A DNA stretch of 35,627 bases from a candidate division Hyd24-12 bacterium UBA5074 (GTDB taxonomy: Bacteria; Fermentibacterota; Fermentibacteria; Fermentibacterales; Fermentibacteraceae): NCBI GenBank assembly GCA_002414865.1, contig DIAQ01000045.1, positions 1-35,627 on the forward strand, given 5' to 3'. A model generated the notes under the pieces. It made no database searches and was not told where the DNA came from. It worked only from the letters and a program-made list of their open reading frames with translations. Made by a program: the position numbers and the translations under genes. Within the stretch, counting starts at the first letter, position 1. The number at the start of each line of letters is the position of its first letter. Below are positions 25,084 through 32,438 of the stretch, one piece after another.

Positions 25084-25112
25084 TTGACAGAGTACAAACA
25101 AATGTTTACAAT
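25084..25112 (+). promoter_or_regulatory. Near-consensus sigma-70 promoter with internal palindrome
   Basis: TTGACA (25084-25089), a 17-base spacer and TACAAT (25107-25112) match the consensus at 11 of 12 positions. The palindrome AAACA-AA-TGTTT (25096-25107) lies in the spacer and reaches the -10 box, a place where a repressor would block polymerase. The predicted start is about 25119, leaving a short leader before the GAGGAGGG ribosome site and the ATG at 25134. It is the clearest promoter in the window. Confidence 0.75.
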
Positions 25113-25133
25113 ATGGGGAGAGAGGAGGGCACC

Positions 25134-25586
25134 ATGGACATTGCCATCCGCAGCAGGCGGTCATCGACGGTTGCGTGCGTCAGCCACACCGGCTTCTCTT
25201 CGGGCATCTCGGGCGCCTTCGCAAGGCTCCTGTCGGGCATGGGAGGCCCGGGCGCATCTGGCAGGCTTCTGACGATATTCCACGACGATCCGGCAGTCTC
25301 CCCCGCAAGGCAGAGGGCGGCCGCGGCCGTCGAGCTGGATGACCGCTGCGCCAGCCCCGGGTCCCCCGTAGAGACCGGCAGCCTTCCGGCAGGCACATAT
25401 GCGGTCCTCGAGCATACGGGTCCCTATTCGGAGCTTCCCGCGGCATGGATAGCCTTCGCGGCCGAGATAGCCGAAAGAGGGATGAAGGCGTCCAGGGGCC
25501 CGAGATTCGAAGTCTATCTCAACAGCCCGGAGGATGTGCCGGAACGGGACCTCCTCGCCGAGCTCCACCTGCCGATAACGCAGTGA
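25134..25586 (+). CDS. GyrI-like / AraC-effector-binding domain protein, stand-alone
   Basis: A 150-residue cytoplasmic protein of the GyrI-like small-molecule-binding fold. Two half-motifs are visible: VACVSHTGFSSGISGAFARL with TIFHDDPAVSP and a following ELDDRC, and then LPAGTYAVLEHTGPYSELPA with RGPRFEVYLNSPEDV and a terminal AELHLPI. This is the layout of the SHS2-repeat ligand-binding domain of AraC regulators and of SbmC/GyrI. No DNA-binding domain is attached, so a ligand sensor, gyrase inhibitor-like or hydrolase role is possible. The ATG at 25134 follows GAGGAGGG and a strong promoter. The open frame begins earlier (25038), inside the mobile element. The gene is alone and ends in a palindrome. 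Confidence 0.85.
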   Translation: MDIAIRSRRSSTVACVSHTGFSSGISGAFARLLSGMGGPGASGRLLTIFHDDPAVSPARQRAAAAVELDDRCASPGSPVETGSLPAGTYAVLEHTGPYSELPAAWIAFAAEIAERGMKASRGPRFEVYLNSPEDVPERDLLAELHLPITQ

Positions 25587-25602
25587 AGGCCGGGCCTTCA
25601 CT
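25582..25602. terminator. Perfect 21-base palindrome between convergent stop codons
   Basis: AGTGAAGGCC, one central G, then GGCCTTCACT form a perfect inverted repeat, able to fold as an 8-bp stem with a 5-base loop. The GyrI-like gene's TGA (25584-25586) lies in the left arm, and the stop of the minus-strand secreted-protein gene (25602-25604) begins at the last base of the right arm. It is a likely two-way terminator, though without a T-run. Confidence 0.55.
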
Positions 25603-26699
25603 CAGGGCAGGTCGTAGAAATAGAGCAGCCCCGTCCCCCACGGGGCGGGGGAGTGGAGCAGCACGCCGCCCGAGCCGGGAAGCGGGATGAACGAGCTCTC
25701 CAGACAATCCTCCAGCCCTGGGCAGGGCACCGCGCCCGACACGCTGCCGGTGGTCCAGTCGACCGTCCCGTGCATGACCGTCCTGCCGCCGTCCATGGTG
25801 AACACCGAAGTCCCGTCCGGCATCCGGCAGAAGAAGTCCCAGCTCGAAGCCGGCCCCTCGAGGGCGCGGCCGTCGACGAAGAGGACCTCCCTGTGTTCCC
25901 CGTCACCTTCCAGAAGCACCGCATCCGGAAGGATCCAGCCCAGTATGCCGCCGCTCGAGCCCTCGGGCACCGAGTAGCTCCCCAGGAGGCCCCCGGTCTG
26001 GAAGCTGCTGAACTCGTGCTCCTCGTACCAGTTGTTCTCGATGCGGAAGTAGTCGCTGAACGGGCATTTCCAGTAGCCGTCACCCACGTTCAGGTCGGGG
26101 ATGACGCCGTGCTCTCCGGTCGCGATGTCGACGCAGTTGAATTCCGCGATGCGTGGATTATCCCAGCCCAGCTCGAGGTACTCGGCGTAGCCCTCCGGCG
26201 TGGGCGGGCACGGGAAGAAGGGCTGCCCCACCAGAAGGCGCGAATCGGAGGTGAAGTCGTACTCAGGGCCGCCGCCCACTTCGATTCCCAGGGCGGCCGG
26301 GAAGGCGTGTCTGCCGTCCGTATCGCACACCACGACCACGAAGCAGCCCCTTATGGCCTCCGCCGCTTCGGGAACGTCATATCGATCGGGCAGCCATACC
26401 CCCTGGGCATAGACCACATGCCCGCGGTCGGGGCTCACGCTGAGTGCGAACACCATGCCGTCCCCGTACGAGCCCCTGCGGATCTGCCAGCCGTCTTCGT
26501 CGGGCCTCCACGAGGGCTGCCACGCGCTTTTCTCCCCCGACGGGATCGAGACCGTGAAGAAGCTCCCCTGCTCGTCTGCGTAGAGGACCGTCGTGTCCGA
26601 AAGGGCGACAGTCAGGCCCGCGCCTTCCGCGAGGAGGACGGGATGCGGCGCCGGGGCTGCGGCGAGAGTCGCGAGGCAGGCCAGGAACTCCATCGTCAT
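25602..26699 (-). CDS. Secreted protein of unknown function
   Basis: A 365-residue protein that I cannot assign to a family. The N-terminus (MTMEFLACLATLAAAPAPHP) is a signal peptide, likely cut after the Ala-rich stretch. The body alternates short strands and turns, for example TVALSDTTVLYADEQGSF, MVFALSVSPDRGHVVYAQG, SDSRLLVGQPFFP and GTSVFTMDGGRTVMHGTVDW. The SPD-x(4)-VVYAQG phrase recalls WD40-like or TolB-like propellers. It lacks the C-terminal sorting tail of its neighbour at 28437. The ATG at 26699 overlaps the dehydrogenase stop by one base (TGATG) after AGGAAG, so the two are probably translated together. A GTG at 26702 is the only alternative upstream. Confidence 0.6.
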   Translation of the reverse strand: MTMEFLACLATLAAAPAPHPVLLAEGAGLTVALSDTTVLYADEQGSFFTVSIPSGEKSAWQPSWRPDEDGWQIRRGSYGDGMVFALSVSPDRGHVVYAQGVWLPDRYDVPEAAEAIRGCFVVVVCDTDGRHAFPAALGIEVGGGPEYDFTSDSRLLVGQPFFPCPPTPEGYAEYLELGWDNPRIAEFNCVDIATGEHGVIPDLNVGDGYWKCPFSDYFRIENNWYEEHEFSSFQTGGLLGSYSVPEGSSGGILGWILPDAVLLEGDGEHREVLFVDGRALEGPASSWDFFCRMPDGTSVFTMDGGRTVMHGTVDWTTGSVSGAVPCPGLEDCLESSFIPLPGSGGVLLHSPAPWGTGLLYFYDLP

Positions 26700-28345
26700 C
26701 ACTTCCTGCCCGCCACCCCTTCCTTGATTCGCTTCACATGGCCGCGGCCGAGGCCCTTGACCTCGCAGCCGAGCTCGAAGTACCGGCGGATCCTGTCGTC
26801 GTCCAGCACGCAGAAGCAGTCGATGATCGCGAAGGGCTTGCCGACTGCAGCGAAGACGGCATCCGGGTCGAGCTTCAGGTATTCGGAGTGCCTCACAGCC
26901 AGCACTATGGCATCAGCGCCCTTCATGGCACTGTGCAGGTCCTTTTCCATCTTCAGGTTGACAAGCTGCTCCTGACGGGCGAAGAAGCGCGCCCAGCTGT
27001 ATCCCGGCTTGGGGTAGGTGTCCTGCGCCTCGAACTCCCACCAGTGCTCTAGGTAGGGGTCGTGCACGCGGACGTCAGCGCCCATCTCCGTGAGCTTGCG
27101 GATGATTATCTCGGACCCGCTGTAACGGGTGTCTCCCACGTCCTCCCTGTAGGAGGCCCCGAGGACGAGCACTTCGGCGGCGGCAACCTGCCTGTTCATG
27201 TTGCGGAGCGCGTCCCTGACCATCTGGGGCACCCTGAGCGAGCGCGTGTCGTTGATGTCCACCGCCATCGGCGTGATCCGGAAGATGTCGTCGTCGAAAC
27301 CCATGATGTGCCTGTAGGCCCATACCCCCAGGCCGCCGTCCTTGGGCAGGCAGTAACCTCCGATCCCGGGACCCGGGAAGATCATGTTGGAGTGCGTGGG
27401 CCTCACGCGGATTGCGTCGATGACCTTGCGGAGGTCCACCCCGTTGCGCTCGGCGAAGACCGACCACTCGTCGAGGAAGGCCAGGATGGTCGCCCTGTAG
27501 CTGTTCTCCACGATCTTGGCGGTCTCGGATTCTATGGGCCTGTCGAGCACTGTGAGGGGGAACTTCTTCGTATTCAGCACTTCGCCGAGGAACTTCACGA
27601 CGCGCTCGCGCGCCTCGGGGCTGATGCCGCTGCACACCCGCCAGAAGTCCCGGATCGAGGCCACGTAGTTTCGCCCGGGCATGACCCGCTCGTAGCTGTG
27701 CGCCAGGAGAGGCTCGCTCTCGATGCCGCGCTTCTCGAAGATCTTCTTCATCAGGGGATAGGCGACCTGCTCGGTGGTTCCGGGCGGCACCGTGGTCTCG
27801 ATGAGGACCAGGGCGTCGGGCTGGATGTTGTGGGCGATCACTCCGAGGGATTCCTCCAGGGCGGCCATGTCGGCGGCGCCCTCGCGGCAGTTTCCGAATC
27901 GCTCCTTGAGATAGTCGCACTGCACATCGACCACGACGACATCCACCAGGCTGAGGGCCTCTTCGGTGAAGGTGGCCACCATGGTCTTCTGCTCGACCAC
28001 GCAACGCCTGATCATGGGGGCGACTTCGGGGTCCTCGGCCGTCACCGGGGATATGCCGCGGTTGAAGAGGGGGATCTTCCAGTAGCTGCGCGTGCTTGGG
28101 CGCTGCATGCCGATGACGAACTTGCCGGGCCTTCCGTCGGGGTCCTTCGAGTCTGCCACCACGGCGGCCATGACGGCGCCCACGAATCCGAGGCCGACGA
28201 CTCCGACGATCTCGCGGCCCATTGCGCGGTTCTCCGCGACCAGGGCGCGCAGCCTTTCCATCTCGGCCGGGATGTCGGCCTCCACGGGCAGGGGGAACTT
28301 CTCGCCTTCAGGGCTGACGGACCACTTCACCTGGGCATCGGCCAT
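26699..28345 (-). CDS. Nucleotide-sugar dehydrogenase, UDP-ManNAc/UDP-glucose dehydrogenase family, with extensions
   Basis: A 548-residue enzyme; relatives have about 420 to 440. It would oxidise a UDP-hexose(amine) to its uronate with NAD. The Rossmann motif GLGFVG is at 51-56 after a 40-residue extension. IETTVPPGTTEQV (about 182), YERVMPGRN, ESETAKIVENSYRA with Lys277 and Asn281, and GPGIGGYCLPKDG with the catalytic Cys332 are all present. The C-terminal domain (VLGASYREDVGDTRYSGSE) holds an extra stretch at about 433-468 (from EHWWEFEAQ to NLKMEK). The SETAK and GGYC form points to the WecC-like class, but UDP-glucose as substrate is possible and would feed the UDP-xylose synthase. The ATG follows GGGGAGGT. 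Confidence 0.85.
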   Translation of the reverse strand: MADAQVKWSVSPEGEKFPLPVEADIPAEMERLRALVAENRAMGREIVGVVGLGFVGAVMAAVVADSKDPDGRPGKFVIGMQRPSTRSYWKIPLFNRGISPVTAEDPEVAPMIRRCVVEQKTMVATFTEEALSLVDVVVVDVQCDYLKERFGNCREGAADMAALEESLGVIAHNIQPDALVLIETTVPPGTTEQVAYPLMKKIFEKRGIESEPLLAHSYERVMPGRNYVASIRDFWRVCSGISPEARERVVKFLGEVLNTKKFPLTVLDRPIESETAKIVENSYRATILAFLDEWSVFAERNGVDLRKVIDAIRVRPTHSNMIFPGPGIGGYCLPKDGGLGVWAYRHIMGFDDDIFRITPMAVDINDTRSLRVPQMVRDALRNMNRQVAAAEVLVLGASYREDVGDTRYSGSEIIIRKLTEMGADVRVHDPYLEHWWEFEAQDTYPKPGYSWARFFARQEQLVNLKMEKDLHSAMKGADAIVLAVRHSEYLKLDPDAVFAAVGKPFAIIDCFCVLDDDRIRRYFELGCEVKGLGRGHVKRIKEGVAGRK

Positions 28346-28436
28346 TGATTACCTCCCCTTTGGCGGCGCCTGGAGCAAAGGGCGAACATACGAAGCGCCG
28401 CCCGGCAAGGGTACGGCGGGATGGAGGGGGAGCGCT

Positions 28437-29732
28437 TCAACGGCCCGTGTGCACCAGCCGGACCGCCGCGCCCGCCCCGGGGTCCGCGGGATGGACGAAC
28501 AGGAGCCCTGCGGGAAGGGAGGAGCCGTCGAGCGTCATGGTCCCGCCTGCCGTTTCCAGGGTCGACACCAGCCTGCCCGAGACATCGTACACGCAGAAGC
28601 GCGATCCGTCAGGGGCTCCGAAGGCGGTGACGGTCGTCGAGGACGTGAACGGATTGGGCGACGCGCCGAGGACCGCCGGCTCGACGACGGAATCTCCTCC
28701 GCCGATGCCCGTGCCCGTGTCATAGTCGGGGTAATGCGGCGGGGATTCCGCGAGCAGGCGCTCGTCGTACTCGAACAGGATCCTGTATCCCGAACAGGGG
28801 GTGCAGGTGTATCCCATGCCGACCATCTGCACGCCCCCGTGCAGAGGCAGGTCCACCGGTCCCGGGGGGTGATCGAAGTTTTCGGCCTGCAGATGTCCCT
28901 CCAGAGCGAGCATCGAGCAGTCGAGCTGGAAGGGCTGGTCGGTGCGGATGTCCCAGGGGTACGGCCAGTCGGTTCCCCCCACGCTCTGGGGGTCCAGCGC
29001 GATGATCATGCTCCCGTGCACCGAGACCAGCCCGAGCAGGGCATCCCCGTCTGAGCATACGAGCGGCCCCGCGAGGAATACCGATCCGTTGGAGCCGATG
29101 GTAAGAGGCATCGAGAGCCCCGGCCAGGTGTCGGAGTCGTCCCTGATGTAGATCCTCTCGGCAGGTCCGTTCTCGATCCAGATGACGGGCTCCTCCAGCC
29201 CGCCGAGCCAATACCCCTGCGCTGCCGAGGAGTACGTCTCCTTCACCAGCAGGGAATCGCCCCTCAGAATCAGCCGGGAACCGTCCGAAAGATCACCCGG
29301 AGGGAAGTAGAGACCCTCGAAGATCGCCGCGGTCCTCGTCGACTGCCAGTCGACCGAGTCGGGTCCGAAGGGGATCGGTTCTGCGCCGAGCACGAACCAC
29401 GGCGGTCCCTGCAGCATGGAATCGATGGGCTGGATAGTCAGGTTGCCGCATATGGGCGTGGAGGCAGGATTTTCGGGGACTCCGTCCGAGCAATAGTAGA
29501 ACGGGGATGCCAGCGCGAGCGAGTAGAACCAGGGATCCTTCCCGCTGGACTCCGAAGTGCTCCAGATGCATACCGGGCCGTTGGCCCTGTAGGGTCCGCC
29601 GAGCACGCTGCCGTCGAACCAGTAGCCGGAGATCTCGGGCTCGCTCTCGAAGAGGCAGAAGTACGAGAAGTTGCCAGTCTCGGCCGAGGCCACCGGGAGG
29701 ATAGTGAGCAGGATGGCGAGGTTCTTCCTCAT
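28437..29732 (-). CDS. Secreted protein with type 9-like C-terminal sorting domain
   Basis: A 431-residue exported protein. The signal peptide is MRKNLAILLTILPVASAETG. The body contains WSTSESSGKDPWFYSLALA, repeated small strands (ILRGDSLLV, IWIENGPAERIYI, SVHGSMIIALD) and several Cys, including YTCTPCSGY. It somewhat resembles DUF4900-type pilin-associated proteins, but this is only an impression. The tail from about 350 has ASPNPFTSSTTVTAF, CVYDVSGRLVSTLET, LDGSSLPAGLLFV and terminal VRLVHTGR, the layout of the Por-secretion/T9SS type A sorting domain. Its tail differs from that of the two propeller proteins, being of the SLPAG type. The ATG follows GGAGGTGG. The gene stands alone. Confidence 0.7.
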   Translation of the reverse strand: MRKNLAILLTILPVASAETGNFSYFCLFESEPEISGYWFDGSVLGGPYRANGPVCIWSTSESSGKDPWFYSLALASPFYYCSDGVPENPASTPICGNLTIQPIDSMLQGPPWFVLGAEPIPFGPDSVDWQSTRTAAIFEGLYFPPGDLSDGSRLILRGDSLLVKETYSSAAQGYWLGGLEEPVIWIENGPAERIYIRDDSDTWPGLSMPLTIGSNGSVFLAGPLVCSDGDALLGLVSVHGSMIIALDPQSVGGTDWPYPWDIRTDQPFQLDCSMLALEGHLQAENFDHPPGPVDLPLHGGVQMVGMGYTCTPCSGYRILFEYDERLLAESPPHYPDYDTGTGIGGGDSVVEPAVLGASPNPFTSSTTVTAFGAPDGSRFCVYDVSGRLVSTLETAGGTMTLDGSSLPAGLLFVHPADPGAGAAVRLVHTGR

Positions 29733-29750
29733 GTCGGACCACCTCCGGGC

Positions 29751-29781
29751 ATTCTATCAGCCGCATCGGGGTCCGGGTCAA
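29751..29781 (-). promoter_or_regulatory. Possible promoter of the secreted protein gene, with a palindrome at its -35
   Basis: On the minus strand TTGACC (29781-29776) and TAGAAT (29756-29751) are separated by 19 bases, a little longer than optimal. The perfect 12-base palindrome AGAAGCGCTTCT (29781-29792) abuts and overlaps the -35 by one base and could be an operator. The same palindrome lies just after the transporter gene and may instead help end its transcript. Confidence 0.35.
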
Positions 29782-29806
29782 GAAGCGCTTCTCTCCCCCC
29801 CGGGAG

Positions 29807-30532
29807 CTAGATCGATGCGGCGGCGGCAACCAGCCCGCATGCGGCGAGCACTATGAGCACGGTCTTCCTGAACCTCGCCTGCCCTGTGCGGGAAGCGGCG
29901 ACGGAGCCGGCAACGGCCCCGGCCACGACGAAAGGCGAAAGCCTTGCGCATTCGACGGCCAGATCGGTCCGGATCAGGCCGCTCGAGATCATGAGGGGGA
30001 TGGAGAAGGTGTTGAGCGCAAGGAAGTACAGCGACAGATTGGCCCGGAACCCGTCTCTCTCCGCCCCCGAGCCCATGAGCAGGAGCACCACGGGAGGTCC
30101 GCTGAACGTGGTCAACCCGTTGAGGATGCCGCTCAGAGCCCCGGTGGCCGCCTGGGCGACCGGCCCCGTCCCGGTCCTGAAGCCCCTCCCCTTCAGGTAC
30201 AGGAGCGCCGTGGCCAGGACCAGGATGCCCGCCAGCAGCTTCACGGGCCGGTCGGGAAGGACCCGCAGCAGGATTATCCCCGGCCAGGTGAAGGCCAGGC
30301 CGGCGGCGTACAGCGGGAGGAACTGCAGAGGCCTCGCGGAGCCCCGCACGGACAGGAGGACCATGGCGTTCAGGACGAGGCCGAAGAGCGTGAGCATAGG
30401 CACTATCTCCCGGGCCGGCATGGCGAGGGAGAGAAGCGGAAGGGACAGGAGCGAGAAGGCGAACCCCGTCACTCCCTGGACGAAAGACGCCGCCAGGAGT
30501 ATTCCTGCCTGAGCCATGAACAGCGGATCCAC
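29807..30532 (-). CDS. Sulfite exporter TauE/SafE family membrane protein
   Basis: A 241-residue integral membrane protein with about 7 to 8 helices. It has two homologous halves. The first contains AASFVQGVTGFAFSLLSLPL, the family's GVTGFGF-like motif. The second contains GALSGILNGLTTFSGPPVVLLLMG, its inverted counterpart with SGPP. The family moves sulfite, sulfoacetate or other anions across the inner membrane; the substrate is not clear. The GTG at 30532 was preferred because GGGGGGAG lies 9 bases upstream; the ATG at 30517 has no site. This start overlaps, head to head, the plus-strand gene starting at 30516. A small hairpin (CTCCC/GGGAG, 29793-29806) follows the stop. Confidence 0.82.
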   Translation of the reverse strand: MDPLFMAQAGILLAASFVQGVTGFAFSLLSLPLLSLAMPAREIVPMLTLFGLVLNAMVLLSVRGSARPLQFLPLYAAGLAFTWPGIILLRVLPDRPVKLLAGILVLATALLYLKGRGFRTGTGPVAQAATGALSGILNGLTTFSGPPVVLLLMGSGAERDGFRANLSLYFLALNTFSIPLMISSGLIRTDLAVECARLSPFVVAGAVAGSVAASRTGQARFRKTVLIVLAACGLVAAAASI

Positions 30533-32318
30533 AAGCGCCAACTCCCCCCGGGAAGACAGCGGCTCCTCTGCCGGACTGCAGAACATCCCTGTTCTCTTCG
30601 TCGACTGCCAGGGCGACGGGTCCCGGCTGGTGGAGATCGCCTGGAGATGCTGCGGTCCGGGTCCGGACCAGCCGGCGAGGAGGTTCCTCGTCGCCGGCGA
30701 CGGGCGTCTCTCCGCGGTCTTCAGCGGGATGACCGGGATACGCGATGGGGACATGGCCTCCGCGGTCCCCCGGGAGGAGGTCTCGGAGACCTTCCTCGAG
30801 GACTGTGCAGAGGTCGGTGCCGTGGTGGCGCACACACTCAGGTACGAAGCCCGCCTCCTCGGGTCGCTGCCGCGCGTGGGCCCGGCCCTCGAGGCTGGGA
30901 GGAGGTTCTGCACGGCCGAGATCGCCAGGCGTCTCCTGCCCGGCCTCTCCGGGTTCGGACTGCGAGCCGTGGCCGGATATCTGGGCTTCCCGCTGGGGGA
31001 GCTGCGAAGCGCGCTGTCGCACGTCGAAGCCACGGCGATGATCTGGCGAACCCTCACATGCGGGATGCCTTCGCTCGAAGCTCTCCAGGAGATCCTCGAC
31101 TCCCGTCCGCCGGAGGCCGGGGAACGCCTGGACAGGCTCCCCGAGGGTTGGAGGGAGCGCCTGCCCGGGGGACCCGGCGTGTACAGGCTCCAGGACTGCG
31201 CGGGACGCGATCTCTATGTGGGGAAGGCATCCTCGCTCCGCAGGCGGGTCCCCCAGCATTTCCAGGGCTGCAACTGGAGATCGAAGGACGGCATGACCAG
31301 CTCGATCTGCAGGATCGAGACGACTCCCTGCGAGACCGCGCTGGAGGCCGCTCTGCTGGAAGCAGGTCTCATCGAATCGCTACGTCCGCCCTGCAACAGG
31401 GCGCTGGCATCGGCTCCGCCGGAGGTCGTCTGGCTCTCCAGGGACCTCGGCGGGACATCCCCGGTCAGGACCGCGGAAACCCCCCTCGGCCCCCATGCGA
31501 TTCAGGGACCGATGCGCGACCTGTCGCTGCTGTCTTCGGCGATCTCCTCCGGATCGGGAGCGGAGCTGACGGCCTCCTGCAGGTGGCTGGCCGCGTTCGA
31601 GCCTGCGGAGATGGACGAGGCGCTCGGGCTCCTGTCGACGAGATACCCGGGGAGCGGATCGCCCCGGGCGCTGCTGGAGGTCGCTGCGCGCATCCAGCCG
31701 CCCGGACCCTCCGAGGAGGCCGATGCCCTTCAGGCGCTCCTGTGGATCCTCGTTTCCGCGGGGGCCGCCGGGAGGCGCGCGAGGTGGTTCAGGCTGCTGG
31801 CCTGCTCGGAGGTCTCCTGGCGGGAGGGCTCGAGGAGAAGGGTCCTCCCGGTGTGCACGGGAACCGTGACCTGCGCCAGGTGGGAGTGTGGAGATGGCAG
31901 CCCCTGCGACTCTCCGTCGGAGCCGGCGGGTCGGTCGGGGTGCGGGCCGGGCCTGTGCAGGGGAGCTTCGGGAATCGATGCGGCAGGGTTCAGGAGGCTC
32001 TCGATCCTCTCCTCCGGGATAGGAGAGATGCTGCGCCGGGGGATGGACATGCGCGTCGTGCCGGCCTCAACGGCCTTGCCGCTGCATCGCGCTGCTCTGG
32101 CGAAGATCTACGAGCGCCTGAGGATCGGCGAAGCTCAGCAGTCCTCCTCGTCGGAGTCCTCTCCTTCGCCGGGCCCGCCGCGGGGATCGGCGAGCTCCTC
32201 TATGTCCTCTCCCTCGTCGTCGTGCCAGGACCAGGCGTCGTCGGGACCGGAGAACCCGTCCTCCGAAGAGGCCCTCTCCCCGTCATCACGTTCGCCCTCG
32301 TCCTCGTCCTCGTCATAG
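30516..32318 (+). CDS. Fusion of a degenerate DEDDh exonuclease-like domain and a GIY-YIG nuclease domain
   Basis: A 600-residue protein resembling DnaQ/UvrC-N-terminus fusion nucleases. The exonuclease-like part (about 25-185) has FVDCQGDG (D30, Q32), VVAHTLRYEARLL (E111) and SHVEATAM (H169, A174). Against the five DEDDh residues only D30 and H169 remain, so that part is probably not catalytic. The GIY-YIG part (about 215-300) has GVYRLQ (221), DLYVGK (233), LRRRVPQHF and EAALLEAGLIESLRPPCN, and looks intact. The rest to about 545 has a Cho-like LGPHAIQGPMRD region. The final 50 or so Ser-rich residues read through an acidic gene on the other strand. The start is uncertain: the ATG at 30516 lacks a good ribosome site, and there is no later ATG before the first motif. 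Likely DNA repair related. Confidence 0.72.
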   Translation: MNSGSTSANSPREDSGSSAGLQNIPVLFVDCQGDGSRLVEIAWRCCGPGPDQPARRFLVAGDGRLSAVFSGMTGIRDGDMASAVPREEVSETFLEDCAEVGAVVAHTLRYEARLLGSLPRVGPALEAGRRFCTAEIARRLLPGLSGFGLRAVAGYLGFPLGELRSALSHVEATAMIWRTLTCGMPSLEALQEILDSRPPEAGERLDRLPEGWRERLPGGPGVYRLQDCAGRDLYVGKASSLRRRVPQHFQGCNWRSKDGMTSSICRIETTPCETALEAALLEAGLIESLRPPCNRALASAPPEVVWLSRDLGGTSPVRTAETPLGPHAIQGPMRDLSLLSSAISSGSGAELTASCRWLAAFEPAEMDEALGLLSTRYPGSGSPRALLEVAARIQPPGPSEEADALQALLWILVSAGAAGRRARWFRLLACSEVSWREGSRRRVLPVCTGTVTCARWECGDGSPCDSPSEPAGRSGCGPGLCRGASGIDAAGFRRLSILSSGIGEMLRRGMDMRVVPASTALPLHRAALAKIYERLRIGEAQQSSSSESSPSPGPPRGSASSSMSSPSSSCQDQASSGPENPSSEEALSPSSRSPSSSSSS

Positions 32319-32395
32319 TCGTCATCCCCTTCGCGATCCTCGTCGTAGTCATCGTCGCGGTCGTCGTCGGGGAGGTCGTCGTCGTCCCAGGCCAT
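32135..32395 (-). CDS. Small, extremely acidic protein
   Basis: 86 residues, 46 of them Asp or Glu, in runs such as DDDDLPDDDRDDDYDEDRE, with Gly/Ser-rich breaks (SEDGFSGPDDAWSWHDDEGE). No family is recognised. It is hydrophilic, without signal peptide or helix for the membrane. A GGGGG sequence 5 bases upstream of the ATG supports translation. It lies 43 bases after the GT4 gene on the same strand and may share its transcript. Its 3' two thirds overlaps the Ser-rich end of the opposite nuclease gene by 184 bases; Asp/Glu codons of one strand read as Ser on the other, so one of the two ends may be an artefact. DNA-mimic or cation-binding roles are only guesses. Confidence 0.5.
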   Translation of the reverse strand: MAWDDDDLPDDDRDDDYDEDREGDDDYDEDEDEGERDDGERASSEDGFSGPDDAWSWHDDEGEDIEELADPRGGPGEGEDSDEEDC

Positions 32396-32438
32396 CGGTC
32401 CCCCTTCGTGTCTCCGTTTCCAGAGGCGGGGAATATCC

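Noticed and set aside
27062..28348. A 428-residue plus-strand frame opposite the nucleotide-sugar dehydrogenase
   Set aside because: It is rich in His, Asp and Gly, has no recognisable motif, and mirrors a well-supported gene; long antisense frames are expected at this base composition.
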